This document shows positions 16,437 to 24,595 of a DNA stretch of 36,607 nucleotides, in pieces; the stretch's first letter is position 1, and every line of letters begins with the position of its first letter. The stretch spans positions 1-36,607 of the IMG/VR virus record IMGVR_UViG_3300012096_000013; one strand, given 5' to 3'. Below the pieces are notes generated by a model. It had not been told where the DNA came from and searched no databases. It saw only the letters and a list, made by a program, of their open reading frames with translations. The position numbers were made by a program, and so were the translations under genes. Source of the DNA: a virus.

Positions 16437-16838
16437 CTAGTAGCCGCTTTGACGAAAGTAAATTCTGGTTGCATCAATGGCAAAGCCGATTTCGCCTGTG
16501 CCACCAGTAGAGGCCGCGTCGGCGATGCCACCAAGGACAGTGCCACTGAGGAAGTAGCCAGCGCCGGGTGTGAGCCCCGCGCCATACTGGAAAACGACAT
16601 GGTACATGAGCGTCACCGGCTCACCGATATTGGCTTTGGTGGGAGCAATACCGCGCACTTTCGCGGGAGCGGTTGCAGCGGCGCCATTTGAGCGAAACAC
16701 GGTCCCAGCAGAGGACACATAACAGAGGTCTCCGGCTGCAATGGCCTCCCCGGCCAGCAAGCTAGGATGCTTACAAGCACCGGGGTCCGGGCCGAGGGTG
16801 TGCAGGGAAGGAGTACCCGACTTGGCTATTTCAGCCAT
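16437..16838 (-). CDS. Capsid decoration-like protein (DUF2190-like)
   Basis: A 133-residue Gly/Ala-rich beta protein. LLAGEAIAAGDLCYVSSAGT and KVRGIAPTKANIGEPVTLM are typical of small capsid-stabilising proteins in which a GE-I-AGD-V motif is followed by an A-G-A---G--V pattern. It lies directly before the capsid gene. It probably trimerises on the capsid surface. Assignment by motif and position. Confidence 0.65.
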   Translation of the reverse strand: MAEIAKSGTPSLHTLGPDPGACKHPSLLAGEAIAAGDLCYVSSAGTVFRSNGAAATAPAKVRGIAPTKANIGEPVTLMYHVVFQYGAGLTPGAGYFLSGTVLGGIADAASTGGTGEIGFAIDATRIYFRQSGY

Positions 16839-16854
16839 GATCTTCTCTCAATCA

Positions 16855-16877
16855 TCCCTGCGCTTGGAAGGCAGGGA
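16855..16877 (-). other. Hairpin between scaffold and decoration genes
   Basis: TCCCTGC and GCAGGGA form a 7-bp stem around a 9-base loop in the short gap after the scaffold stop. There is no T-run on the coding strand. It may tune relative expression of scaffold and capsid-shell genes. Confidence 0.5.
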
Positions 16878-16880
16878 ATA

Positions 16881-17516
16881 CTAGAGGAGGCGAGCCTTCT
16901 CTTTTCTCATTTCCGCCATGTTTCGCGCGATCATATCCTCACGTGAGGGTTGACCTTGCGCGGGCGGGTTAGGCCGATTGCCGGGAAGACTCCCACGGGC
17001 CTGAATGTTGAGATCGGCGACAATAGCGCGGGCTCGGGTGAGCCATTCCAGGCGCGTTTCAATGGAGGCGTCCTTACCCGGATCAAGGGCCTTGACTGAG
17101 GCAGGCCACTCTTTCATCTCTGTTTTGATCTGCTCGGAGACAAGCTCGGACAGGGCGGCATAACGGGAGGCGATGGGTTCTAGTTCTTTTACGCGGGCCT
17201 CATGCTGTTCTGCCAGTTTCTTGAACTCGCCTTGTTCCTTCAGTTTCGCGTCGGCTGCCGTTTGCGCATCCCGTTGGATGACCTCGAGCGCCTCTCGCGA
17301 TTCCTTGGCTTCTTTGCGCAGACCACGAACTAAGTCCTGAATGTCCTGCGGCAAGTCATTCAATGACGTTCTGCTTTGCCCGCTTGTCGGCGTCTGCCCT
17401 GGCGTGGCTGTTGTTGGGGGCGTCTGCCCCGGTTGTTGTTGTTGGGGCGTCTGCCCCGGAGGATCTCCACCTGGGGGCGTCTGCCCGCCTGGTGTGAGAA
17501 GTGGATTATTTAACAT
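16881..17516 (-). CDS. Capsid scaffold protein
   Basis: A 211-residue protein from MLNNPLLTPGG, behind a TGAGG site. The first 60 residues are a Gly/Gln/Thr/Pro linker with repeated GQTP units. Residues about 65-150 are strongly charged and helical with coiled-coil character (EAKESREALEVIQRDAQTAA, KLAEQHEARVKELE). The C-terminus is Arg/Lys-rich (MAEMRKEKARLL). This low-complexity plus coiled-coil plus basic-tail layout, just before decoration and capsid genes, is typical of siphovirus scaffolds. An upstream in-frame Met would overlap the preceding gene. Confidence 0.75.
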   Translation of the reverse strand: MLNNPLLTPGGQTPPGGDPPGQTPQQQQPGQTPPTTATPGQTPTSGQSRTSLNDLPQDIQDLVRGLRKEAKESREALEVIQRDAQTAADAKLKEQGEFKKLAEQHEARVKELEPIASRYAALSELVSEQIKTEMKEWPASVKALDPGKDASIETRLEWLTRARAIVADLNIQARGSLPGNRPNPPAQGQPSREDMIARNMAEMRKEKARLL

Positions 17517-17526
17517 AAGTATAGCC

Positions 17527-17727
17527 TCATTTCTCGCGTTGCGCAAGTCTACCTTTTTTGTTGGGCTGGCCTGCCTGAGCTCGCAGGTCATGTTTCAATG
17601 TGTCAAACTGCTCAGGTGTATAGCTGGTGAGCGACTGAAGTTCCTTCATGCCCGCCAGGAAATCAAAGTACGCTCGTATCCCCTTCTCACAATCACATGG
17701 AACCGGGAGAGTGTCGTCATTGCTCAC
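17527..17727 (-). CDS. Small protein with N-terminal CDC motif, unknown
   Basis: A 66-residue protein with a GTG start behind AGGAGCAACAA. It opens MSNDDTLPVPCDCEKGIRAY and ends in a basic tail. The GTG overlaps the stop of the preceding 46-codon gene. Two cysteines in CDC and charged helices are the only visible features. It lies in a chain of small genes between portal and scaffold. Confidence 0.5.
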   Translation of the reverse strand: MSNDDTLPVPCDCEKGIRAYFDFLAGMKELQSLTSYTPEQFDTLKHDLRAQAGQPNKKGRLAQREK

Positions 17728-17864
17728 TTGTTGCTCCTCGGTTGAGGGCGTTTCTGTTGGGCTGGCCTGGGCTTCGTTTTGCTGGTCGAGGCCGTAGGCT
17801 TGTTACGTGCCAGGCGTTGATCTTTGGGTGTCCCGGGATTCGGTTTGCCTCCCAAGTGAATCAC
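17724..17864 (-). CDS. Small basic protein with GGKPNPGTPKD motif
   Basis: Up to 46 residues. The GTG at 17864 overlaps the previous stop (GTGA); a TTG at 17855 in the same frame is an alternative start, giving MGGKPNPGTPKDQRLARNKP. The C-terminal half is rich in Lys, Arg, Gln and Pro. The opening motif is one I recognise from short basic proteins in the head regions of many actinobacterial and other phages. It ends by overlapping the next GTG. It is too short to assign a fold. Confidence 0.55.
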   Translation of the reverse strand: MIHLGGKPNPGTPKDQRLARNKPTASTSKTKPRPAQQKRPQPRSNK

Positions 17865-17956
17865 TTCCTTTTCTTAGAATGTCGATGGATCAGGCCAAGC
17901 CCGATCAGAAACGGGACGAGTGGCAGGGTAAGGCCGATCAGAAAGGCAGTGAACAT
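17861..17956 (-). CDS. Tiny membrane peptide
   Basis: A 31-residue peptide, MFTAFLIGLTLPLVPFLIGL followed by a basic tail (HRHSKKRK). It is almost entirely one transmembrane helix. The ATG follows AAAGGTGACCTACCT, and the stop overlaps the next gene's GTG. It might be a small membrane or lysis-timing peptide, but no family is recognised. Confidence 0.45.
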   Translation of the reverse strand: MFTAFLIGLTLPLVPFLIGLGLIHRHSKKRK

Positions 17957-17963
17957 AGGTAGG

Positions 17964-18767
17964 TCACCTTTCTTTCATGGTGAATGGCTTCCAATCGTGC
18001 CCGCCATACTGTTCTCGCCGTTTCTCGACCTTCGCTTTGACCTGGGCGAGTGCCTCCTCGACCGTTTTGGCTGAGGCGCCGATGGATAAGAATGCGTCAT
18101 CGTCACAATCCCAAGAGTTCTCGCCCTTGCCAGGAACAGGAATACCCGTCTCGCTATTGACCTCGGCCCCATCGCGCAGTTTGGGCCAGGGCCAGCGAGG
18201 CCGCTTCCATCGCTGGTGAAAGAACACAACGGTCACCGGGTAGTCACCTTCAGCAAAGGTGAGCGTGGCAGGTATCGGCTCCTGGTCTGTTTTCGTGTGG
18301 GTTGCTTTGCCCAACAGGAAATCAGGAAGGTCGAACCATCCATCGCGCCACCTCGGTTTCGTTGGGCTCCACCCGGACGGGTCGGCCCATAGGGTCCAAC
18401 TGAGCGACCAGGAATAAAAAGACAGCCCTATTTTGCGCATCGTGCCAGAATACCCGCTAAAGAGGTGGAACCGATCAAAGGCTCGTATGCCCTGGACATG
18501 GATCCACCCGGCAAACAACGGGCAGGCCAGCGAGGCGGTGATCTGGTAGTCGCCATCCCCAAACTCGATAGATGCATGGGTGAAGGGGGAGGGAAGGAGC
18601 CATTCTAACCCCAGTCGGAACCGGGAGCGCCGGTCGTTTAACCAGCCGCTCCCGTGTAGCCATGCTTTCGGGCTGTCTTCCTTCAGGTTCTGCCAGTGCC
18701 ACCAGAAGCGCGGGCTCCTTATGCGCTCCTCTCGCTCGGCAAACTGTTTCAATCGGTCTTCGTCCAT
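17964..18767 (-). CDS. Conserved phage protein with PGKGENSWDCDDD motif
   Basis: A 267-residue, Trp-rich soluble protein. The N-terminus has ERIRSPRFWWHWQNLKED; the middle has repeated aromatic strands. The C-terminal section contains IPVPGKGENSWDCDDDAFLS and then YGGHDWKP, which I recognise as a conserved pattern in phage proteins of unknown function that follow portal-region genes. The Cys-Asp cluster could bind metal, but no enzymatic assignment is justified. Start and preceding stop overlap (TGATG). Confidence 0.6.
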   Translation of the reverse strand: MDEDRLKQFAEREERIRSPRFWWHWQNLKEDSPKAWLHGSGWLNDRRSRFRLGLEWLLPSPFTHASIEFGDGDYQITASLACPLFAGWIHVQGIRAFDRFHLFSGYSGTMRKIGLSFYSWSLSWTLWADPSGWSPTKPRWRDGWFDLPDFLLGKATHTKTDQEPIPATLTFAEGDYPVTVVFFHQRWKRPRWPWPKLRDGAEVNSETGIPVPGKGENSWDCDDDAFLSIGASAKTVEEALAQVKAKVEKRREQYGGHDWKPFTMKER

Positions 18768-18961
18768 CAGCCGCTCACCTGCTGCGGGTTGGCTCCAACG
18801 ATAGCGGTAACGCTGGCCCCTTTGGGAATAGGGACACCGGACTTGAGAACGACTTGTCCGTTCCCGCCCTGTGTGTTCATCCCGCCTGCCACGGCGGGAA
18901 CGACGTCGGTAATGGCGACCGACTTGGGAGCCGGGACGCCTGCCTTGAGTTGAATAGCCAT
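18767..18961 (-). CDS. Small protein with two internal repeats
   Basis: A 64-residue protein with a duplicated unit: KAGVPAPKSVAITDVV and KSGVPIPKGASVTAIVG. It is Val/Gly/Pro-rich and lacks cysteines or membrane segments. The ATG follows AAAGGAGATGTGAC. The upstream gap (18962-19013) is AT-rich and may hold a weak promoter, although no clear consensus is seen. Confidence 0.5.
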   Translation of the reverse strand: MAIQLKAGVPAPKSVAITDVVPAVAGGMNTQGGNGQVVLKSGVPIPKGASVTAIVGANPQQVSG

Positions 18962-19013
18962 GTCACATCTCCTTTAGAAAAGGGTGTTATAAAATTGCAC
19001 GAAAATTAACTGC

Positions 19014-19493
19014 TCACTCTGGTTTCTTGAGTTCATTAAAGATCAACATTACATGGGAGCCGGTCGCTCCACAATATCCTTCATAGTATCCAGGAACATT
19101 GATATCCCAACTTTTGATAACCTGCCAAATCGCTTCAAAGAGCGGATCGTTCAATTGTTCAGGGGTTGGGTTTGGCATGACCAACATTGCCGTCTTGACT
19201 TGTATAGGGTGTGCTGGAAGTGGCCTTCCTCCTTCAAACGATTCTTTGATCTTTCTTCCCTCGTCGCTTTCCCAGTATGCCTTCCAGATCGGATCATCAG
19301 GGTTATCATAGGCTTCATAGATCGCTTGCAGCAATTGAAATGTCCGGGCTGCTGACCCCCCACTATGCCCTTGACTTGCTATAAATGCCCATGTTTCCTC
19401 TACTGACTTTCCTAGCCAGCCGTCATAATCGCTGTCCTTATCAAACAGCCCATGCGTTTCTAACCAGATATGTGCAAATTGGTTTGAGTTCAT
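19014..19493 (-). CDS. AT-rich accessory (moron-like) gene between portal and head genes
   Basis: A 159-residue soluble acidic protein, MNSNQFAHIWLETHGLFDKD at the start, with IASQGHSGGSAARTFQLLQA and PNPTPEQLNDPLFEAIWQVI later. The ATG follows AAAGGATAGAGCG. Sampled lines of this gene have about 40-50% GC while the adjoining portal gene reaches about 70% in places, suggesting later acquisition. It has no standard counterpart in the head operon. No family is recognised; a defence-evasion or lysogenic-conversion role is only a possibility. Confidence 0.6.
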   Translation of the reverse strand: MNSNQFAHIWLETHGLFDKDSDYDGWLGKSVEETWAFIASQGHSGGSAARTFQLLQAIYEAYDNPDDPIWKAYWESDEGRKIKESFEGGRPLPAHPIQVKTAMLVMPNPTPEQLNDPLFEAIWQVIKSWDINVPGYYEGYCGATGSHVMLIFNELKKPE

Positions 19494-19511
19494 CGCTCTA
19501 TCCTTTCTATT

Positions 19512-21152
19512 TTATTGCCCCGGCCTTGCGCCATTGCCCACCGGTGCGACTGGTATAGTCGGCGGCCCGGCTATGGCAGGAACGGCAGGAGCCGGGCTCG
19601 CTGATTGCTGTGCGAGTTGGGCCTTGGCCGTCACTATCTGCTGAATGACATCCTCAGTCCACCCGGCCTCTCTCAATACGAACTCAGCCGATACTCCCGC
19701 CTCGGCTGCGTACCAAACACCCTTCCACATCAGTTCATTCTCTTGGGCAAGCTCATGCCTGGTCGGGGTCAAGAGCGCACGCGGCATGATCGCCATGTCC
19801 AGATCGCCGTTTTCGTAGGAGTCCAGGGTATAGGGTTTGAACTTTTGTTGTTGCCGGTTGAGTATCCCCCATGCTCCCGAGTTGGCCCGGAATCCTGCAA
19901 TCGCCGTTGCCATCTGGAATAGCTTGATGTTTGCCTGGTCATAGGAGGCTGCGACCTCTGCGAACCGGGATGCGACATCGCCCACCAGGCGGGAGGCAGC
20001 CGGGCCAGTGACCTGGCTCATGGCTCGCAGTTCCCGGTAGAACACCAGTTCGGGGTGATCCTGTTCTATTTCACCTAGCAGATCTTTCATGGCGGCCAGC
20101 GCCTCGGTGAGATTGAGGTTGCCTGCCAGGGAGGAGACGCGGCTATCGGCACTCCCTTTCAACATCAACACGCTTTCCTGGTCACTTTCCACCGATGGGA
20201 AGTCAGCGGTCGGGACGCGCTTGGGTGTGTTGGAAATGTTGGTTATAGCCGAGGATGAGGAGATGAGGATGGGAGCCCCGATGACCTTATGAATCTGGTC
20301 GTGAACGTGGCTCGCGAGGTTATTCAGTTCGTCAATCTTGCCGAACGAGCCCGCTATGGCCGGGCTGCCATGGTGACCGCCCACGTCGATGTGTTTGATC
20401 CAGACAGCAGGCGCGAACCCGTACGGGTTGGATGCTACCTTGCCCGAGCCATAGTCCCATGGTTCATCATTGCGGAAGTAGCGAAACTCGTTGCCATCAA
20501 CAACCTTGCGATACATGTAGCCGCCGGTCTCATCTTGCGCCTGGTATTGAATCGTGTAACTTTTGACGTTCCCGGAGGTGTCGCAATCCAAATCGATGAC
20601 GAAGCCCGGCCACACGATATCAGCCGAGATAACCCCGTTATCCAGATCATCCACTACCTCGATCATCACACTCCCGAGCGCCGCCCCGTATCTGACCTGA
20701 ACGGCCTTCCTGGCTTGCCAGTTTGACCATTGCCAGAATTGCGAGATCGCGCTTTTCAAGGCTTTGGGAGTATCCTTGCTGAACGGGACGGCCAGCGGGA
20801 CGCCATCGGGTAAGTTCTGTCCATCCTCAGAGAGAACCCCGGGGTAGACCTGCCCGGCGTAAAAGTCCACCAGGCGGCGCGTCGGATTGTACACAAGCCT
20901 GATATTGCGATAGAGATTGTAGTTCATTTTATAGGCTTGCCAGCCCCCGGCGTAGGCCGCCCAGTTCCAATTGAGGGAGCCGACAATACGCTCAAACATG
21001 CTCCCGTTGTAGTACGCCCATAACAGGTTATAGGCTGCCTGCTGGTTGAGATAGAGCGCCTGGTCGTGAGCGACACTGGGCTCCTCGAACACGCGCCGGG
21101 CTGAGGTGTAAGCGGCGACTCCTGCTTGTATCATCGTTGAAAACCATCCCAT
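19512..21152 (-). CDS. Portal protein
   Basis: A 546-residue protein, the portal ring subunit of the head vertex. It contains LYRNIRLVYNPTRRLVDFYA, then KALKSAISQFWQWSNWQARK, VIGAPILISSSS and TGPAASRLVGDVASRFAEVA, the layout of SPP1/gp6-type portals (clip, stem and wing, long crown helix). The C-terminus is Ala/Pro-rich. The ATG at 21152 follows GAGG at suitable spacing; a TTG two codons upstream is possible. It overlaps or abuts the terminase stop, as is common for terminase-portal pairs. Confidence 0.85.
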   Translation of the reverse strand: MGWFSTMIQAGVAAYTSARRVFEEPSVAHDQALYLNQQAAYNLLWAYYNGSMFERIVGSLNWNWAAYAGGWQAYKMNYNLYRNIRLVYNPTRRLVDFYAGQVYPGVLSEDGQNLPDGVPLAVPFSKDTPKALKSAISQFWQWSNWQARKAVQVRYGAALGSVMIEVVDDLDNGVISADIVWPGFVIDLDCDTSGNVKSYTIQYQAQDETGGYMYRKVVDGNEFRYFRNDEPWDYGSGKVASNPYGFAPAVWIKHIDVGGHHGSPAIAGSFGKIDELNNLASHVHDQIHKVIGAPILISSSSAITNISNTPKRVPTADFPSVESDQESVLMLKGSADSRVSSLAGNLNLTEALAAMKDLLGEIEQDHPELVFYRELRAMSQVTGPAASRLVGDVASRFAEVAASYDQANIKLFQMATAIAGFRANSGAWGILNRQQQKFKPYTLDSYENGDLDMAIMPRALLTPTRHELAQENELMWKGVWYAAEAGVSAEFVLREAGWTEDVIQQIVTAKAQLAQQSASPAPAVPAIAGPPTIPVAPVGNGARPGQ

Positions 21153-21154
21153 CT

Positions 21155-22477
21155 TCAATATCCTCGGTAGCCGCTCAGGGCGGCCACGGTTGCATCGTCC
21201 AACGCTTCTAAGTTGTCTCCACCGTCAACGTGCATCACCATATACCTAGAACAGTCCATCCCATGATTGTCCTTATCAACTGGCACCTCTTTTTCTTTCT
21301 TCCCGTTGGACTCATCCCACACATAGCCGTCATACTCCTCTATGGTCGAGGCGGGAGCCTTGGTCGCATCCAAATGGGGGTCGCGCTCAACCAGGCAATC
21401 GCGAAAGTAACGGACCCCTGGTCTTCCTCGCTTGTCTGACTTCAAACGGGCCTGTACTGCCTGTATACCCAGGTTGATCGCTTTGGAGGCGGGAATCGTG
21501 TCAACCTGGGCGTGCCTGGCGAACGTCGCCCTATCTTCGGCATCGTGATCGCAGATCACCCCGATGGGCCGGGGCTCGCCAGCAGTCACTTCAACAACCT
21601 GGCGGGCGAGGTCTTCCACCAGCCGCCCGGTCATAAATATTTCATGGTAACAATACAGGTCGCCATCGTGGCTCTGCGCCCACGCCTGCCAGACAAAGGG
21701 ATTGCGGAAGCCCCAGTCAATCGCCCAGTAGCGGCGCCACAGGGGCGGTATCTCGAAGGCGTCGATAACGTGTAGGGAGGTGTCCCACATCTCGTACACC
21801 ATGCCCTCGGCGGCGGCCCATTGCCCATCGCGTAAACGTTTGCGCCGAACCCCGGTCAAGTTGTCAAGGGCGTCCTGATCCTCCTTGGTATGGGTCGGAT
21901 TATCTTTATGGCGGGACTCAAGCATCAACGTTTTGCCCTTGTCACACCTCTTTTTCAGCCAGTGGGTCGGCTTGTTCGGGTTACAATCCCCGAGCAGTTG
22001 TTGATAGGGCATGGAGTGCCATCTGAGCCGGGTTGTCAAGTCTTCCCAGTCGCCCTCGGTCAGTTCGGTCGCCTCCTGAGGATAGATCATATCCCACTCG
22101 GATGACATAATTTTCTGAGCGTCATCCAGGCCGCCGACAGCCAGTATGCTCCCGTTAGGATACTCGTACTGCTGATCGGTGACGTTGAAATGGATAATGT
22201 TGTCAAGCCAGCCCCGAGGTAACACCCTTTGTTCGTAGGTGACCATGGCGGTCTGCGTGAGGGAGCGCCGGGACTTGCGAAGCATCAGGCTCCTGGAGCC
22301 GGGATACTTGTCCATGCAATGATGGAGCTTCTCAAGGGCTCCCCGGCTTTTACCAGTGTTGGCCGGCCCGCATAACAACACCTCGCGGCGACTAGAGCGA
22401 ATAGCCTTGTATGCCGCCCCAAAAGGCTGGTAGGAAGCACGTTCCCGAGGACGGGCAAGGAGAGCCTCTCTGTTCAT
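21155..22477 (-). CDS. terL: Terminase large subunit
   Basis: A 440-residue packaging ATPase-nuclease. The ATPase half has Walker A GPANTGKS (about 37-44) and a Walker B-like WDMIYPQEATEL (about 129). The nuclease half has acidic clusters in YWAIDWGF, ICDHDAEDRATF and KDNHGMDCSRYMVM, the RNase H-like metal sites. The start overlaps the TerS stop (ATGA) and the stop abuts the portal start, so the three are probably translated together. The short length and motif set fit the large terminase_6N/Terminase_3-type enzymes; the exact class needs a search. Confidence 0.9.
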   Translation of the reverse strand: MNREALLARPRERASYQPFGAAYKAIRSSRREVLLCGPANTGKSRGALEKLHHCMDKYPGSRSLMLRKSRRSLTQTAMVTYEQRVLPRGWLDNIIHFNVTDQQYEYPNGSILAVGGLDDAQKIMSSEWDMIYPQEATELTEGDWEDLTTRLRWHSMPYQQLLGDCNPNKPTHWLKKRCDKGKTLMLESRHKDNPTHTKEDQDALDNLTGVRRKRLRDGQWAAAEGMVYEMWDTSLHVIDAFEIPPLWRRYWAIDWGFRNPFVWQAWAQSHDGDLYCYHEIFMTGRLVEDLARQVVEVTAGEPRPIGVICDHDAEDRATFARHAQVDTIPASKAINLGIQAVQARLKSDKRGRPGVRYFRDCLVERDPHLDATKAPASTIEEYDGYVWDESNGKKEKEVPVDKDNHGMDCSRYMVMHVDGGDNLEALDDATVAALSGYRGY

Positions 22478-22986
22478 GGGTCCACTCCATCCTCGGGCCA
22501 ATTGATATACTCCTTTGGCGTGGTGAGGTTAACATTGACCGCAGCCCCTTCCTTGAAGCCGGGGATGCGCCAGGACATCAGGCGCAAGAGAACGGTGTCG
22601 CTGTACTCCCGCTCTATAAGCGGTACCATGACCTTCTTCCCGCTCTTGTCCTTGACCTCGACATAGACCGGGCGGCCCATGCTGATCTTGTGGCGCTCCA
22701 CTCCCTTGACCGCTCGTTGCCAGGCGGCGGCTAGTAACATATCGTTGGCGGCCTGGTCGGCTTGATTGAGGCGGAACGAAAAGGTCTGGTCGTGTTCTTC
22801 CCAGTAACGCATGGTGTTGTAGTCGATGTTAGCTTGCATACAGGCGAGGGTCTTATTGGCGTTGAGCTTGTAACTCTCGATGAAGGTATCTTGGGCGACC
22901 AGACGGGCGGCCTTACTGAGATGGACTCCCCGAGGGCGGGTACTTGTGCGCGTAGAAGATTGAGACTTCTGAGTCATCTTACCCAT
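22474..22986 (-). CDS. terS: Terminase small subunit-like DNA-binding protein
   Basis: About 170 residues from MGKMTQKSQSS behind GGAGCGTGGCT. Residues about 30-75 (KAARLVAQDTFIESYKLNAN then CMQANIDYNTMRYWEEHDQT) look like the helix-turn-helix start typical of small terminase subunits; the rest is helical with a YSDTVLLRLMSWRIPGF motif. It lies directly before TerL with an ATGA overlap. It overlaps the end of folE by 8 bases, coupling packaging to the modification genes. A second in-frame Met nine bases on is an alternative start. Confidence 0.75.
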   Translation of the reverse strand: MGKMTQKSQSSTRTSTRPRGVHLSKAARLVAQDTFIESYKLNANKTLACMQANIDYNTMRYWEEHDQTFSFRLNQADQAANDMLLAAAWQRAVKGVERHKISMGRPVYVEVKDKSGKKVMVPLIEREYSDTVLLRLMSWRIPGFKEGAAVNVNLTTPKEYINWPEDGVDP

Positions 22987-23545
22987 AGCCACGCTCCACA
23001 AGCCGCAAGAACTCCATGCGGGCAGCATCGCGCTCCCGGAACAAGCCACGCATAACTGAGGAGGTCATTCGCCCGTTGGTCCGTATCCCGCGCATCTCCA
23101 TACATAAATGTTCACCTTGCGCCAGCACTGCGATATCACTGCTTTGGGTGACCCCGGCGATCTCGTCAGCGATCTGGTGAGTCAACCGCTCCTGCAGTTG
23201 CAATCGGTGAGCATACTTGTGGGCAATCCGAGCAAACTTCGAGAGGCCAAGCACCCGAGAGGTCGCAATGTAGCCGATAGAGATGTCACACCAGAATGGG
23301 AGTAAATGGTGTTCACACAGCGACCAGACCCGCATACCAGAAACGACTACCATTTGGTCGGTCGAGAGCGTTTCAAAGTAGGTTGTCATCGTTCCTGCGT
23401 CGTATTCGATGAACTCCCTCCACCAATCGGCAAAGCGCCGGGGTGTCTCCCAAAGTCCTTCCCGGTCAGGGTCTTCACCTATGGCGCAGAGAAGCTCGCG
23501 GGCGATATCCTTCAATGTTTCATACTTGACCAGTTCAGACCCCAC
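22979..23545 (-). CDS. folE: GTP cyclohydrolase I
   Basis: A 188-residue type I enzyme that converts GTP to 7,8-dihydroneopterin triphosphate, the first step to queuosine-type 7-deazaguanines. Motifs include SLCEHHLLPF, VLGLSKFARI, RLQLQERLTHQIAD and EHLCMEMRGIR. The zinc ligands are visible as C77, H80 and C148. Length is normal for a compact bacterial FolE. It overlaps queE by 11 bases and terS by 8. In this context it feeds QueD and QueE rather than folate synthesis. Confidence 0.95.
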   Translation of the reverse strand: MGSELVKYETLKDIARELLCAIGEDPDREGLWETPRRFADWWREFIEYDAGTMTTYFETLSTDQMVVVSGMRVWSLCEHHLLPFWCDISIGYIATSRVLGLSKFARIAHKYAHRLQLQERLTHQIADEIAGVTQSSDIAVLAQGEHLCMEMRGIRTNGRMTSSVMRGLFRERDAARMEFLRLVERGYG

Positions 23546-24230
23546 GGCGGTTACCCCATAACAAGGTGTGAAGTTGAGGCAATACGGTTACATCGTTCCA
23601 CTGGTCGGCCTTCACCAGTTCGATGAGCCAGGCGAGTTTGCCCAACACGCTCGCCATATCAAAGGACTTGCCGACGGTTTCGTTGCCGGGCTGCAAATAG
23701 AAGGGTATCCCGGGATACCGGGAGGCGACCGACCTGGCGAACATATAGTCGGCCTCGTCGAACACAACGACCTTGATGATAACAACAGCCCCGGTAGAGA
23801 AGCACCAATCAAGCCGGTCCATGCGTTGACTCATCCCCGAGCTTGGAGGCTTGGGCGAGAGAGTAAGGTAGTCAAGCCAGCGCATCCAGGGCTTCATAAT
23901 GCTGCCTTGCGTCTCCAGCGCAAAGGTGTAGCCCGCCTGGTGACCCATATCCACCAACGGGCCAAAGGGCTGCATGGCCGGGTTACCCCCCGAGAGAGTG
24001 ACCAGGATGGGCAAAGGGGATAACTCCCGGACCTTTGCGAACACCTGTTCGGGGCTCATCTTGACCCACTCATCTTTATATTTGGGAAGGACCGCGTACA
24101 GGGTATCGCACCAGGAGCAACGGAAGTCACAGCCCCCGGCCCGGACGAACACGGTGGGCTTGCCGATCAGGGCTCCTTCGCCCTGTATCGTGATTCCAAA
24201 TATTTCGCTGATGTTCAACGTCTCAATCAT
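23535..24230 (-). CDS. queE: 7-carboxy-7-deazaguanine synthase (radical SAM)
   Basis: A 231-residue radical SAM enzyme converting 6-carboxytetrahydropterin to 7-carboxy-7-deazaguanine (CDG). The cluster motif CDFRCSWCDT (C34, C38, C41; CX3CX2C) is intact, preceded by TIQGEGALIGKPTVFVR and followed by LSGGNPAMQP and ALETQGS, all QueE hallmarks. The start overlaps the queD stop by ATGA. The gene is complete and of normal size. Confidence 0.95.
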   Translation of the reverse strand: MIETLNISEIFGITIQGEGALIGKPTVFVRAGGCDFRCSWCDTLYAVLPKYKDEWVKMSPEQVFAKVRELSPLPILVTLSGGNPAMQPFGPLVDMGHQAGYTFALETQGSIMKPWMRWLDYLTLSPKPPSSGMSQRMDRLDWCFSTGAVVIIKVVVFDEADYMFARSVASRYPGIPFYLQPGNETVGKSFDMASVLGKLAWLIELVKADQWNDVTVLPQLHTLLWGNRRGV

Positions 24231-24595
24231 GGTTGAGTGTACTCCGCAAACGTTGACGGTGTTTCATGGACCCGGACGGTGATAAGAATATTCTCCGGCC
24301 TGTACAGTTCGGCGGCCACGTCCCACAGGTACTCGGCGATCCGCTCCGCCGTCGGCATCTCCATGCGGTCGTTGAGGTGGCGATGGTCCAGGGTCTCATA
24401 AATGTGTTTGGCAAAGGGAGCCATCTCGTTGTAGTCCAGGACGAAGCCCCGGCGATCAAGGGCGTGGCTGCACAAGATCAACTCGACCGTGTAGTTATGG
24501 CCGTGGAGCCTCTTGCAGGGGTGACCATCGGGCAAGTGGACGAGCTGGTGACTGGCGCTGAAATGAAATTGCTTGCCTATGGTGTACATCACCAT
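24227..24595 (-). CDS. queD: 6-carboxy-5,6,7,8-tetrahydropterin synthase
   Basis: A 122-residue T-fold enzyme that turns dihydroneopterin triphosphate into 6-carboxytetrahydropterin. All key residues are visible: zinc ligands H16 (FSASHQL), H31 and H33 (LHGHNY), catalytic C27 in HPCKRLHGH, the DH pair in LDHRHLND, and E111 in VRVHET. The PTAERIAEYL motif is also present. It overlaps queE (ATGA) and the QueD-like gene before it. It is a normal, active-looking QueD, which makes the neighbouring divergent paralogue more notable. Confidence 0.94.
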   Translation of the reverse strand: MVMYTIGKQFHFSASHQLVHLPDGHPCKRLHGHNYTVELILCSHALDRRGFVLDYNEMAPFAKHIYETLDHRHLNDRMEMPTAERIAEYLWDVAAELYRPENILITVRVHETPSTFAEYTQP

